Source of the DNA: Bacteroidales bacterium 52_46 | GTDB taxonomy: Bacteria > Bacteroidota > Bacteroidia > Bacteroidales > Muribaculaceae | Direction of reading: 5' to 3' | Assembly (NCBI GenBank): GCA_001915385.1 | Contig: MNQK01000013.1 | Coordinates: 1 to 63,034, forward strand | DNA: 63,034 nt | In this document: piece by piece, positions 34,147 through 43,324 of the stretch | How positions within the stretch are numbered: the first letter of the stretch is position 1 | Layout of the letters: every line of letters begins with the position of its first letter | Translations under genes and position numbers: made by a program | The notes under the pieces: model-generated | Databases searched by the model: none | Seen by the model: only the letters and a program-made list of their open reading frames with translations | What the model was told of the DNA's origin: nothing

Positions 34147-35138
34147 AAAGATACATTACGGACATATTGGTGCGCGTGGCCGCGTTGCTGGCAATCTTAT
34201 TCGCCGGCACGGATGCCAACGCCCAGAGCGACGCGCAATTCTCTCAATATTATCAGATAAAGAACTATTACAACCCGGCAGCCATAGGCACCTCCGACCT
34301 GCTCAACATACGCGGCGGAGCACGACTGCAATGGGTGGGCATAGACAATGCGCCCAAATCGTTTGCCGCCACCGCCGAGATGCCGATGAAACTGTTCAAA
34401 AAACGTTTCGGCGTGGGACTGCTCATGCAGCAGGAAAGCCTCGGACTGTACAAAAACCTCACTGTCGGCGTGCAGGCCGGCTACAAAATCAAGCTCTTAA
34501 AAGGGGAGCTTACGGCGGGTGTGCAGTTGGGATTCATCAACGAGTCGTTCAAAGGCTCGGAAGTGGTGCTCCCCGACGGCGACAACTACCATCAGGGCAA
34601 CGACGAGGCGATACCGATGAACGACCTCAACGGCAATGCCTTCGACATAGCGGCCGGCGTGTACTACACCCGCGGGATGTGGTGGGGAGGCGTCTCAATG
34701 ACCCACCTGACACAGCCTGTTATAAGCCTCAAGTCGGACACCGGCGACAACACGTTGGAAAAAAATTACGAATTTCAGGTCGGGCGCACGCTATATTTTA
34801 TGGCCGGATGCAATATTCAGATAAAAAATACGTTATTTGAAGTGATGCCATCGGTGCTGGTCAAAAGCGATTTCACGTTCACGACAGGCGAGGCCACGGC
34901 GCGCGTGCGATACAACAAGTTCCTCACCGCGGGCATAGGCTATCGCTACAACGATGCGGTGACAATAAGCTTAGGCGCCGAGATAAAAGGATTTTATCTC
35001 GGTTATGCATACGACTACGCCACGTCGGCAATCGCAAAAGCCTCGTCAGGCAGCCATGAGATATTCGCAGGCTACTCTCTCAAGCTCGATTTCTCGGAAA
35101 AAAACAAGAATAAACACAAGAGCATACGCATACTTTAA
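34143..35138 (+). CDS. porP: PorP/SprF-family type IX secretion outer-membrane protein
   Basis: 331 residues. The signal peptide ends at ANAQ. The family hallmark SDAQFSQYYQIKNYYNPAAIG lies at ~30-50, followed by LRLQWVG-type and PMKLFKKRFGVGLLMQQES segments, then barrel strands to the end. PorP/SprF proteins bind to the outer membrane and, with PorK-PorN, form part of the translocon. It is coupled to porT by an ATGA overlap and followed by gldK after 3 bases. Confidence 0.92.
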   Translation: MKRYITDILVRVAALLAILFAGTDANAQSDAQFSQYYQIKNYYNPAAIGTSDLLNIRGGARLQWVGIDNAPKSFAATAEMPMKLFKKRFGVGLLMQQESLGLYKNLTVGVQAGYKIKLLKGELTAGVQLGFINESFKGSEVVLPDGDNYHQGNDEAIPMNDLNGNAFDIAAGVYYTRGMWWGGVSMTHLTQPVISLKSDTGDNTLEKNYEFQVGRTLYFMAGCNIQIKNTLFEVMPSVLVKSDFTFTTGEATARVRYNKFLTAGIGYRYNDAVTISLGAEIKGFYLGYAYDYATSAIAKASSGSHEIFAGYSLKLDFSEKNKNKHKSIRIL

Positions 35139-35141
35139 GAC

Positions 35142-36581
35142 ATGAAAAGAACATCTCTTTATCTCCTTCCGATAGCGGCAACGATGCTTACAGCGGCATC
35201 CTGCGCCACAGGGTCACGCAACGCCAGCGGCGGTGAAGTCACCGGCGTGGGCGGCATGTCGTGGGCCGAACCGACCCCTTACGGCATGGTACTCGTGTCG
35301 CGCGGCTCGATGGAAGTGGGCCCGCAGAAAGCCGACAGCGCGTGGAATCTTCCGGCGTCGGCCCGCGGCATATCAGTCGACGCCTTCTGGATGGACGAGA
35401 CGGAAATCACCAACTCCAAGTACAAGCAGTTCGTATTCTGGGTGCGCGACTCCATCATCCGCGAGCGTCTCGCCGACCCGGCCTACGGCGGCAACGAAGC
35501 TTTCAAGATAGAAGAGGACCGCGAGGGCAACCCGATTACGCCACATCTCAACTGGAACAAGCCCATACCCTGGCGCAATGCCAACGAGGACGAGCAGCGC
35601 GCCATCGAGAGCGTGTACCGCACCAACCCCATCACGGGACAGCGCGAACTCGACCCCGAACAGCTCAACTACCGCTACGAGACCTACAACCACACCGAGG
35701 CGGCCAAACGCAAGCACCGTCTCGACCCGCGCAAACGCGAATACAACACCGACAAGCCGACGCCAACCGATGTGCCCGTCATATCGAAAGATACCGCCTA
35801 CATCGACGACGAGGGCGAGATTGTACGCCGCACCATCACCCGCGGCCTTACCGGCGACTTTGACTTCGTCAATACATATATAGTAAATGTATATCCCGAC
35901 ACTACGGCGTGGATCAACGACTTCGACAACGCTTACAACGAACCGTACGTGCGCATGTACTTCTCGCACGGCGGATACAACGACTACCCCGTGGTGGGAG
36001 TCAGCTGGGAGCAGGCCAACGCGTTCTGCAACTGGCGCACCGACTACCTCCGCCGCGCTCTCGGACGCGAAGGAGTATACGTAGAGCCCTACCGCCTCCC
36101 CACCGAGGCCGAATGGGAATATGCCGCCCGTGCAGGCGTCAACGAGAACATGTATCCATGGGAAGGCGACCTGCCTCTCAGCGAGGACAAAGGATGCTTC
36201 TACGCCAACTTCAAGCCCAACGAAGGCAACTACGTGAAGGACGGACAGCTCATCACCTCACGCGTGGGCACTTATTCGCCCAATGACTTCGGTCTATACG
36301 ACATGGCCGGCAACGTCAGCGAATGGACTTCGACCGCCTACACCGAGAGCGTGTCGAAGCTCACCAACGACCTCAACCCCGAATACCGCTACGACGCGGC
36401 TCAGGAGGACCCCTACAAGATGAAGCGCAAGATAGTGCGCGGAGGCTCGTGGAAAGACGTGGCCCACAATATCCGTTCCGACATACGCATGTGGGAGTAC
36501 CAGAACGAACAGCGCTCCTACATAGGATTCCGCTGCGTGCGTTCGCAGATAGGGTTCGCCAAAGGCAACAAGATAAAGTAA
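35142..36581 (+). CDS. gldK: GldK/PorK type IX secretion lipoprotein (SUMF1 fold)
   Basis: A 479-residue lipoprotein (lipobox AASC, C21) with a formylglycine-generating-enzyme-like fold: YGMVLVSRGSMEVGPQK, ISVDAFWMDETEITNSKYKQ, then a ~150-residue insertion typical of GldK, and PVVGVSWEQANAFCNWRT, YRLPTEAEWEYAARAG, GLYDMAGNVSEWTS and VRGGSWKD. In the translocon, PorK with PorN makes periplasmic rings attached to the outer membrane. The catalytic Cys residues of true formylglycine enzymes are not evident, as usual for GldK. It stands between porP and gldL. Confidence 0.94.
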   Translation: MKRTSLYLLPIAATMLTAASCATGSRNASGGEVTGVGGMSWAEPTPYGMVLVSRGSMEVGPQKADSAWNLPASARGISVDAFWMDETEITNSKYKQFVFWVRDSIIRERLADPAYGGNEAFKIEEDREGNPITPHLNWNKPIPWRNANEDEQRAIESVYRTNPITGQRELDPEQLNYRYETYNHTEAAKRKHRLDPRKREYNTDKPTPTDVPVISKDTAYIDDEGEIVRRTITRGLTGDFDFVNTYIVNVYPDTTAWINDFDNAYNEPYVRMYFSHGGYNDYPVVGVSWEQANAFCNWRTDYLRRALGREGVYVEPYRLPTEAEWEYAARAGVNENMYPWEGDLPLSEDKGCFYANFKPNEGNYVKDGQLITSRVGTYSPNDFGLYDMAGNVSEWTSTAYTESVSKLTNDLNPEYRYDAAQEDPYKMKRKIVRGGSWKDVAHNIRSDIRMWEYQNEQRSYIGFRCVRSQIGFAKGNKIK

Positions 36582-36629
36582 CGACATCACAATCATCTAC
36601 AACCGAGACTACAAAACAATAGATCCGCG

Positions 36630-37634
36630 ATGGGAAAAGTAAAAAGATATAAAAACCGCATAACACGCTTCCTGCAGAGCGACGGAGGCCAACGCTTCTT
36701 CAATTTCGCCTATTCGATAGGTGCTGCAATCGTAATCTGGGGCGCCCTGTTCAAGATACTCCACCTGCCCGGAGGCAACTTCCTGCTGTCGCTCGGTATG
36801 GGTACGGAGGTGCTGATGTTCATCCTTTCGGCTTTCGACCGTCCGCCGCGCGAATACCACTGGGAAGAAGTGTTTCCCGCATTTGACCCCGACCATCAGG
36901 CCGATGAGAAAGAGGGCGAGAATGCCCTCATGGCCGCTCAGGGCGGCGGTAGCGGCACGACAGTCATTGTGACCGGGGGAGGCAACGCCGCAGCCGGCAG
37001 CGCACCACGCACCGTAAGCGTAGAGCATGCGAAAGCTGCCGCAGGCATTCCCGGCGACATCAGCCTGACCGAGGAAGACTCGCGCTCGCTGTCGGAGAGC
37101 ATCGCCAAGATGGCCGCCGCTTCCGACCAGCTCGCCCGCATGGCCGAACTGACATCGGCCACCCAGCAGTATCTCGACCAGATGGCAAGCATTGCCGCCG
37201 AGATGGAGCATCTGCGCTCAACCACCGCCGCGCTCAACCAGGTATCCGACGTGCTTCTCGACAGCTACCGCGCCATAACCGAGAACTCCGAGAACATAAC
37301 CCGCAGCTCGACAGGCTACGTGGAGCAGATGCAGGACCTCAACCGCAATCTCACCGGACTCAACACCATCTACGAGATACAGCTGAAGAGCGTATCGTCG
37401 CAGCTTGACTCAATCGACCGTGTGAACCGCGGCATCAAGGACATACGCGACATGTACGAGAAGAGCTCGAGCCAGAGCGCACGCTATGTAGAGGAGACCG
37501 AGCGCATGGCCCACTACATGCACCAGCTCAACGCCGTCTACGAGAAAATGCTCACGGCAATGACCGTCAACATGTACCGCCAGCCCATGCCTATGGACAA
37601 CGCGCCAGTCAACGGTAACAGCGCGCAAGTATAA
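36630..37634 (+). CDS. gldL: GldL/PorL type IX secretion motor subunit
   Basis: 334 residues. Two TM helices lie in the first ~75 residues (FAYSIGAAIVIWGALFKILH and LGMGTEVLMFILSAF). E60 in the second helix is the acidic residue thought to carry protons in the GldL-GldM motor. HLPGGN forms the short turn between the helices. The remainder is a long cytoplasmic coiled coil (LARMAELTSATQQYLDQMAS, INRVNRGIKDIRDMYEKSSS-like). It pairs with GldM and powers secretion. Confidence 0.93.
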   Translation: MGKVKRYKNRITRFLQSDGGQRFFNFAYSIGAAIVIWGALFKILHLPGGNFLLSLGMGTEVLMFILSAFDRPPREYHWEEVFPAFDPDHQADEKEGENALMAAQGGGSGTTVIVTGGGNAAAGSAPRTVSVEHAKAAAGIPGDISLTEEDSRSLSESIAKMAAASDQLARMAELTSATQQYLDQMASIAAEMEHLRSTTAALNQVSDVLLDSYRAITENSENITRSSTGYVEQMQDLNRNLTGLNTIYEIQLKSVSSQLDSIDRVNRGIKDIRDMYEKSSSQSARYVEETERMAHYMHQLNAVYEKMLTAMTVNMYRQPMPMDNAPVNGNSAQV

Positions 37635-37732
37635 CCCAGGGACAACAGACCCAACGCTAACAAAGAGATTTAAACGGCGGCACGCGCATGTAAAGTGCGC
37701 CACGCACCGCCTACGAAACGCAAAATATAACA

Positions 37733-39298
37733 ATGGGAGCATCCAACAAACGACTATCGCCACGCCAGAAGATGATAAACCTCATGTATATTGTCCTGAT
37801 GGCAATGCTCGCGCTCAACGTGTCGAGCGACGTGCTTGACGGCTTCACGCAGGTGAAGGAAGGATTGGTACGCACCAACGACAACATAGAACAACGCAAC
37901 GCCTCGATTATCAACGCCCTTGAGGCCTTCAGCCTGCAAAATCCGGAGAAAGGTCTCGCATGGTACAGAAAGGGGCTCGAGGTACGCGAGCAGACCGCCC
38001 GCATATACGAACTGGTCGACTCGCTGAAGATACAGATAGTGAAGAAGGCCGACGGCCCCGAGGGCAATGTCGACGACATCGTCAACCGCGAGGACCTCGA
38101 CGCTGCCGCCGCCGTCATGCTCGAACCCGCCTCGCAGCGCGGCGCCGCCTTGCGCGAGGCCATCGGGACCTACCGCAGCTACATCACGTCGCTGGTGACC
38201 GACTCGGTGAAAAGCGCAAGCATAGAGCAGGCATTGTCGACCGCATCCGTACAGCGCAAAGGCGAAATCGGCGAGATGACATGGGAGGAATACAAATTTG
38301 AGAACCAGCCTGTAGTGGCAGCGATAGCGTTGCTGACGAAGCTCCAGAACGACATCAAATATTCCGAGGGTGAGGCGCTCCAGACATTGCTCGCCAACGT
38401 CGACGCAGGCGATGTGCGCGTGAATGAACTCAACGCATTCGTCATCCCCGACTCTCGCCTCGTAATGCGCGGAGGCAAATACCACGCCAACATCGTGCTT
38501 GCCGCCGTCGACACTACACAGCGCCCCAACATCTACATCAACGGACGCAAGCTCGGCGACAACGGCCTCTATGAAGTGGCCGCCAACGCATCGGGCAGCT
38601 TCGACTACAAAGGTTATCTCGAAGTGCCCCACGGCGACGGCTCCATGACACGCCACGACTTCTCGTCGTCATACACCGTCATCGAGCCTACGGCCACCGT
38701 ATCGGCGACAATGATGAACGTGCTCTATGCCGGCATCGACAACCCGATAAGCATATCGGTGCCAGGCGTGACCAATACAGGCGTAACCGCCACAATGACC
38801 AACGGCACCCTCACCCGGCGCGGTGACGCATGGGTGGCACACCCCGGCAAAGTGGGCGAAAAGGCCGTAGTGACCGTCATCGCCGACATGAACGGAAAGA
38901 AAACCGAAGTATCGCGTACCGAGTTCCGCGTACGCAAGCTCCCCGATCCCACCCCCTTCATAGCCTACAAGGACGGAGAGGGGAACACGGTGCACTACCG
39001 CGGCGGAGGCCGTGGCATATCGAAAGCCCTGCTCATGCAGGCACCGGGCATCGAGGCCGCCATCGACGACGACCTGCTCAACATCTCGTTCAAGGTGCTG
39101 AGTTTCGAGACCGTGACATTCGACTCGATGGGCAACGCGCTTCCCGAAGTGTCGGACGGCGACAAATTCTCATCGCGACAGAAATCGCAGCTGCAGCGAC
39201 TTAAACGCGGCAACCGCATCTATGTGACGCGCGTAAAGGCAGTGGGTCCCGACGGTATTACCCGCGAGCTCGCACCGCTTGAAATAATGATAAACTAA
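37733..39298 (+). CDS. gldM: GldM/PorM type IX secretion motor subunit
   Basis: 521 residues. One TM helix near the start (RLSPRQKMINLMYIVLMAML, then ALNVSSDVL) is followed by a long periplasmic region. That region has the helical D1 domain (~35-215) and three Ig-like domains (~220-521), e.g. RPNIYINGRKLGDNGLYEV and PISISVPGVTNTGVTATM. In the known structure the GldM dimer rod crosses the periplasm and touches the GldK/GldN ring. A 98-base gap from gldL holds a small GGCGGCACGCGC/GTGCGCCACGC repeat but no gene. Confidence 0.94.
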   Translation: MGASNKRLSPRQKMINLMYIVLMAMLALNVSSDVLDGFTQVKEGLVRTNDNIEQRNASIINALEAFSLQNPEKGLAWYRKGLEVREQTARIYELVDSLKIQIVKKADGPEGNVDDIVNREDLDAAAAVMLEPASQRGAALREAIGTYRSYITSLVTDSVKSASIEQALSTASVQRKGEIGEMTWEEYKFENQPVVAAIALLTKLQNDIKYSEGEALQTLLANVDAGDVRVNELNAFVIPDSRLVMRGGKYHANIVLAAVDTTQRPNIYINGRKLGDNGLYEVAANASGSFDYKGYLEVPHGDGSMTRHDFSSSYTVIEPTATVSATMMNVLYAGIDNPISISVPGVTNTGVTATMTNGTLTRRGDAWVAHPGKVGEKAVVTVIADMNGKKTEVSRTEFRVRKLPDPTPFIAYKDGEGNTVHYRGGGRGISKALLMQAPGIEAAIDDDLLNISFKVLSFETVTFDSMGNALPEVSDGDKFSSRQKSQLQRLKRGNRIYVTRVKAVGPDGITRELAPLEIMIN

Positions 39299-39325
39299 TC
39301 CTGAAACAAAACATCATATCATACA

Positions 39326-40429
39326 ATGAGCGTATTTAAAAGACATATCACAGTTGCAGCCGCCCTGCTGGCGGTGGGAGCCGCAGCTATGGCGCAGGAC
39401 TCGTCGTCGAGCTCGGTGGTGCGCCGCGGAGGAGCCGACCGCAACCGTAAGGAGCAGACGCAACCGGGAGTCACTGAACGCATGCAGAAATTCTATGAGG
39501 AGTCGCCAAAAAGCGACGCCGACATGCAATGGATGCGCGTAATATATCGCGAGCTTGACCTCAGCAAGCCGAAGAATGCCTCGCTCTACTATCCCGAGGA
39601 TATAATAGACGGTGACAAAAACCTGTTCCGCATCATCATGGAGCAGCTTGCCGACAACCGTATCCCGGCTTACGAGTATCTTGACGGACGCGAGATATTC
39701 ACCGACCAGTACAAGCTGAAAGTCGGCGACATGCTTGACCGTTTTCATATATATTATACGCCGGCAAAAGGTTCTACCGAGAAAAATCCGCGCTATGTCA
39801 TTGAGGAGGTCGACGTGCCTACCAACGAGGTGCTGTCGTACTATATCCTCGAGCGCTGGGAATTTGACTCGCGTTCCAACAACATGCGCACACGCGTCGA
39901 GGCTATCTGCCCGGTGCTCCACCGTTCGGGCGACTTCGGCGGCGAGGCTATGAAATACCCGATGTTCTGGGTCAGGATGGAAGCGTTGCGCCCCTATCTG
40001 TCGCAGCAGTATATCTTCATTGACGACGACAACAACCTCCCCAAATACACTCTCGACGATTTCTTCGCCATGAACATGTATGAGGGCGACATATACAAGA
40101 CCCGCAATCTGCGTAACCAGTCGATGATGCAGATGTATCCCGACCCCGACGACCTCAAACGCGCCCAGGACAGCATACAGCAGCGTCTCGACTCGTTTGA
40201 CAAGAAGCTGTGGGTACCCTCGCGCGAGGAGGTCATAGCCGCGCGCGAAGCCCGCGAGGCCGCGGCAGCCGGCGATTCAATCATAATCCCCGACCGCGAC
40301 ACCAAAGCGAAGTCGGCACGTTCGTCGCGCGCACGCAAGGCACCCAAAAAGAAGGAGCCGAAATCAATCAAGCCCAAGAGCAGCAACTCAAGCAATTCGG
40401 CCGTGCGTTCGGTGCGCCGCCGCAAGTAA
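39326..40429 (+). CDS. gldN: GldN/PorN type IX secretion ring protein
   Basis: 367 residues with a signal peptide ending at AAAMAQ. The GldN domain (~45-285) contains DADMQWMRVIYRELDLSKPK, NASLYYPED, LFRIIMEQLADNRIPAYEYL and SYYILERWEFDSRSN. A Lys/Ser/Arg-rich, probably disordered tail ends it. PorN binds PorK in the periplasmic ring and contacts PorM. It is the last canonical gene of the operon. Confidence 0.93.
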   Translation: MSVFKRHITVAAALLAVGAAAMAQDSSSSSVVRRGGADRNRKEQTQPGVTERMQKFYEESPKSDADMQWMRVIYRELDLSKPKNASLYYPEDIIDGDKNLFRIIMEQLADNRIPAYEYLDGREIFTDQYKLKVGDMLDRFHIYYTPAKGSTEKNPRYVIEEVDVPTNEVLSYYILERWEFDSRSNNMRTRVEAICPVLHRSGDFGGEAMKYPMFWVRMEALRPYLSQQYIFIDDDNNLPKYTLDDFFAMNMYEGDIYKTRNLRNQSMMQMYPDPDDLKRAQDSIQQRLDSFDKKLWVPSREEVIAAREAREAAAAGDSIIIPDRDTKAKSARSSRARKAPKKKEPKSIKPKSSNSSNSAVRSVRRRK

Positions 40430-40441
40430 TACCGATGCATA

Positions 40442-41575
40442 ATGCGACGACCGGCAGCCATACTCGTTCTTGTATCGATGACAGTGGCATCATACGGTGA
40501 ATTGCCCGGCTATAAGGAATTGCAGGGCAGCATCCCTACGTCGGACACCGGCGAAATCAGACGCTATTCGGTGCATTCCACCCATCTTGACGCCGACATC
40601 ATCGTCGATGTATGGACTCCGGAAGGGTATGCTCATGGCGGTGAACACCGCTACCCGGTATTATATGCCCACGACGGACAAAATCTTTTTGACTCTTCAT
40701 ATACTTTTGCGGGAGTTGCCTGGGAGGTCGACAGGACAGCCGGACAACTCGGCAGTGAGAAAGAGATTGTCACACCCATAGTAGTAGGTATAAACAACCG
40801 CGGAAGTGACGGACTGCGGGCATGCGATTATTTCCCGGAGAAAGTAATCGATTATATTCCCGCAGCAGACCGCGACAAGACAAAGATATTCGAGACATGC
40901 CGAGGGAAATTTCTCGGCGATGAGGAAGCCGCTTTCGTAGCGACAGAACTGAAACCGCTCATAGATTACCTTTATACGACGAACCCGACACAGCCGTACA
41001 CATTTGCGATGGGTTCGAGTATGGGAGGACTCGCATCGCTCTACCTGCTGTGCGAGTATCCCGATATATTTCATGGAGTAGCATGCATGTCGACCCATTG
41101 GGTAGGTTCGCTTGACCTGAATCCCGACTACACGATGAATGACAATCCGGTGTGCGCCAAAGCCATTCTTGCCTACATGGACGCCAATCTGCCCTCCCCC
41201 GCCACCCACAAACTGTATCTCGACCAGGGCACTTCGGGGTGGGATGCAATGTACCTGAAATATGAGGCCACTGCAAGGGAAATAGCCGTGAGTCACGGAT
41301 ATTCCGTAGAGGGTGGCACACTCCAGACATACGACGACAAAGGAGCGGGACACAACGAATGGTTCTGGCAGCAGCGTCTGAGCCGTCCGCTCAAGTTTCT
41401 GTTTTCAAACAGCTCATTTGAGGATGCCGGCATTGACGCGCCGGTGCTCGACGGGCTGCCTGCGGAAGGTGGCACATACATAAATCTGCACGGCATCAGT
41501 TATCCCGAAAACAATCCTGCCGGATTGCTCCCCGGCATTTATCTTCACGGGGGCAAAAAGATACTGGTAAAATAG
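40442..41575 (+). CDS. Secreted esterase-like alpha/beta hydrolase with a type IX-like tail
   Basis: 377 residues. A short signal peptide precedes an esterase-D-like alpha/beta hydrolase. It has YPVLYAHDGQNLFDSS, a nucleophile elbow MGSSMGGLAS, a likely acid in DQGTSGWD and a His in KGAGHNEWFW. The last ~35 residues (YINLHGISYPENNPAG, then LLPGIYLHGGKKILVK) resemble the end of type IX C-terminal domains and of the LRR fossil at 7.7 kb. It begins 12 bases after gldN, so it is probably the last gene of the secretion operon, and could be one of its own cargo proteins. Substrate unknown. Confidence 0.75.
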   Translation: MRRPAAILVLVSMTVASYGELPGYKELQGSIPTSDTGEIRRYSVHSTHLDADIIVDVWTPEGYAHGGEHRYPVLYAHDGQNLFDSSYTFAGVAWEVDRTAGQLGSEKEIVTPIVVGINNRGSDGLRACDYFPEKVIDYIPAADRDKTKIFETCRGKFLGDEEAAFVATELKPLIDYLYTTNPTQPYTFAMGSSMGGLASLYLLCEYPDIFHGVACMSTHWVGSLDLNPDYTMNDNPVCAKAILAYMDANLPSPATHKLYLDQGTSGWDAMYLKYEATAREIAVSHGYSVEGGTLQTYDDKGAGHNEWFWQQRLSRPLKFLFSNSSFEDAGIDAPVLDGLPAEGGTYINLHGISYPENNPAGLLPGIYLHGGKKILVK

Positions 41576-41658
41576 TGCGGGAATCCACGGTCGGGAATGG
41601 ATGAGAATCACAGCAAATTGTAGGTACGCGGTTCATCGCTGTTTACTTAAGGGGCATA

Positions 41659-41742
41659 GATAGGGGCGAGGGCGTCTCGCCCTCGGAGTATTATCTTTAC
41701 ACACTGAAAGTTACCACGGGGGTGAGACGCCCCCGCCCCTAT
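41659..41742. repeat. Family A palindromic repeat, full copy
   Basis: GATAGGGGCGAGGGCGTCTC is matched by GAGACGCCCCCGCCCCTATC at the right, around CTTTACACACTGAAAGTTAC. Outside, TTTACTTAAGG and GCGTAAGTTAATCGCG resemble the outer arms of the 32.0 kb element. A korD promoter with TATTTTTG at 41912-41919 completes this 390-base gap. Confidence 0.8.
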
Positions 41743-41911
41743 CAACTCAGCGTAAGTTAATCGCGTCAGCACAATTTAGTTGGTACATTTTGAGTTTTGC
41801 GCCACCGTCCGTAGTAATTTTTTATGACGGCAAAACCTATTGCGCAAATGCATAACCAATGTGCAAAAGGTTAAGGTTGTGTTAAAGAACATGCTTTTCA
41901 GATTTTTTTAC

Positions 41912-41919
41912 TATTTTTG
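41912..41919 (+). promoter_or_regulatory. -7 element of the korDABC operon
   Basis: TATTTTTG matches TAnnTTTG, 46 bases before the korD start, in an AT-rich leader. Confidence 0.55.
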
Positions 41920-41965
41920 CATAGAAAATCAACTTTAGATATCATTTCTACTATCAGTAATCATC

Positions 41966-42196
41966 ATGGCAAAGATTCACGGAGCCGTTGTAATTGACGA
42001 AGAACGCTGCAAGGGATGCGACTTATGTGTGGTGGCGTGCCCGACCAAAGTGTTGCTGCTTAAGGACAAAGAGGTCAATGACCGCGGTTATCATTATGCC
42101 TACATGGCAATGCCCGACGCCTGCATAGGGTGCGCGGCGTGTGCCACAGTCTGCCCCGACGCCTGCATAGAAGTCTATCGGGTGGTCGAAAAATAA
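41966..42196 (+). CDS. korD: 2-oxoacid:ferredoxin oxidoreductase, ferredoxin (delta) subunit
   Basis: 76 residues with two 4Fe-4S motifs: CKGCDLCVVACP and CIGCAACATVCP. It passes electrons from the TPP/FeS core to soluble ferredoxin. It starts the four-gene operon for an oxygen-sensitive oxidoreductase of 2-oxoglutarate or branched 2-oxoacids, consistent with an anaerobe. Confidence 0.92.
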   Translation: MAKIHGAVVIDEERCKGCDLCVVACPTKVLLLKDKEVNDRGYHYAYMAMPDACIGCAACATVCPDACIEVYRVVEK

Positions 42197-42218
42197 CAAT
42201 AAAAGAGACAGAAGAATT

Positions 42219-43322
42219 ATGAACGAAGATATAAGGCTGATGAAGGGTAACGAGGCGATAGCACACGCCGCGGTGCGCTACGGCATCGACGGCTATTTCG
42301 GCTATCCGATCACCCCTCAGTCAGAAGTGCTCGAGACACTTGAGGCGCTCATGCCGTGGGAGACGACAGGAATGGTCGTGCTCCAGGCGGAGAGCGAGAT
42401 TTCATCAATCAACATGGTATATGGCGGCGCAGCCACCGGCAAAGCGGTGATGACATCGTCGTCGAGTCCCGGCGTATCGCTCATGCAGGAGGGTATATCA
42501 TACCTTGCCGCATCGGAGCTTCCGGCGCTGATTGTCAATGTGATGCGCGGCGGTCCCGGCTTAGGCACAATCCACCCCTCGCAAAGTGACTACTTCCAGG
42601 CTACCAAAGGTGGCGGCCACGGCGACTACAGGCTCATAGTGCTTGCACCGTCGTCGGTACAGGAGATGGCCGACTTCGTGGGCCTCGGCATGGACCTGGC
42701 GTTCAAATACCGCAATCCGGCCATGATACTGGCCGACGGCGTAATAGGCCAGATGATGGAAAAGGTTGTGCTCCCCGAGCAGCGTCCGCGACGCACGGAG
42801 GAGGAGATACGCCGCCAGTGTCCGTGGGCGCTGACAGGCAAGACCTCCGACCGCAAACGCAACATCGTGACCTCGCTTGAGCTTGACTCGGCCATAATGG
42901 AGAAGAACAACGAGCGTTTCCAGCGCACGTACAAGGAAATCGAGGCCAACGAGGTAAGATACCAGTCATATCATACCGACGATGCCGACTACATCATAGT
43001 GGCATTCGGCTCGATGGCGCGTATATGCCTCAAGGCTGTGGAGGAAGCACGTAAAGCCGGCGTGAAAATCGGCATGTTGCGTCCCATCACCCTCTGGCCT
43101 TTCCCTTACAAAGCAATCGAGGAGCTGTCGCACCACGTCAAGGGCATACTCGTGGCCGAACTCAATGCCGGCCAGATGATAGAGGACGTGCGCCTCGCAG
43201 TGCATGACAGAATACCCGTGGAACATTTCGGGCGCATGGGCGGCATCGTGCCCAACCCCGCCGAAGTGCTCGCAGCATTCACCGACAAGTTCGGTGTGAA
43301 ATTCAACAATCCAACCGATTAG
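42219..43322 (+). CDS. korA: 2-oxoacid:ferredoxin oxidoreductase alpha subunit (KorA/VorB)
   Basis: 367 residues. The pyrimidine-binding TPP domain has MKGNEAIAHAAVRYGIDGYF, GYPITPQSEVLE and AESEISSINMVYGGAATGK, with SSSPGVSLMQEGISYLA. The C-terminal domain has FGSMARICLKAVEEARKAG and LRPITLWPFPYKAIEEL. Together with the beta subunit it decarboxylates a 2-oxoacid to its acyl-CoA. Sequence cannot separate 2-oxoglutarate from 2-oxoisovalerate specificity. Confidence 0.92.
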   Translation: MNEDIRLMKGNEAIAHAAVRYGIDGYFGYPITPQSEVLETLEALMPWETTGMVVLQAESEISSINMVYGGAATGKAVMTSSSSPGVSLMQEGISYLAASELPALIVNVMRGGPGLGTIHPSQSDYFQATKGGGHGDYRLIVLAPSSVQEMADFVGLGMDLAFKYRNPAMILADGVIGQMMEKVVLPEQRPRRTEEEIRRQCPWALTGKTSDRKRNIVTSLELDSAIMEKNNERFQRTYKEIEANEVRYQSYHTDDADYIIVAFGSMARICLKAVEEARKAGVKIGMLRPITLWPFPYKAIEELSHHVKGILVAELNAGQMIEDVRLAVHDRIPVEHFGRMGGIVPNPAEVLAAFTDKFGVKFNNPTD

Positions 43323-43324
43323 AC

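Noticed and set aside
35142..36581. GldK as a working formylglycine-generating enzyme
   Set aside because: It has the SUMF1 fold but lies between porP and gldL, with the family's long insertion and no evident catalytic Cys pair. It is the structural GldK/PorK.
37754..38656. Long minus-strand ORF of 300 residues inside gldM
   Set aside because: The plus strand encodes GldM with clear domain structure. The antisense frame stays open only because of GC-rich codon use; it shows Cys/His/Val-rich noise and no motifs.
1012..41742. GGGCGTCTCGCCC repeats as a CRISPR array
   Set aside because: Copies are kilobases apart, inverted within each unit, without regular spacers or cas genes.
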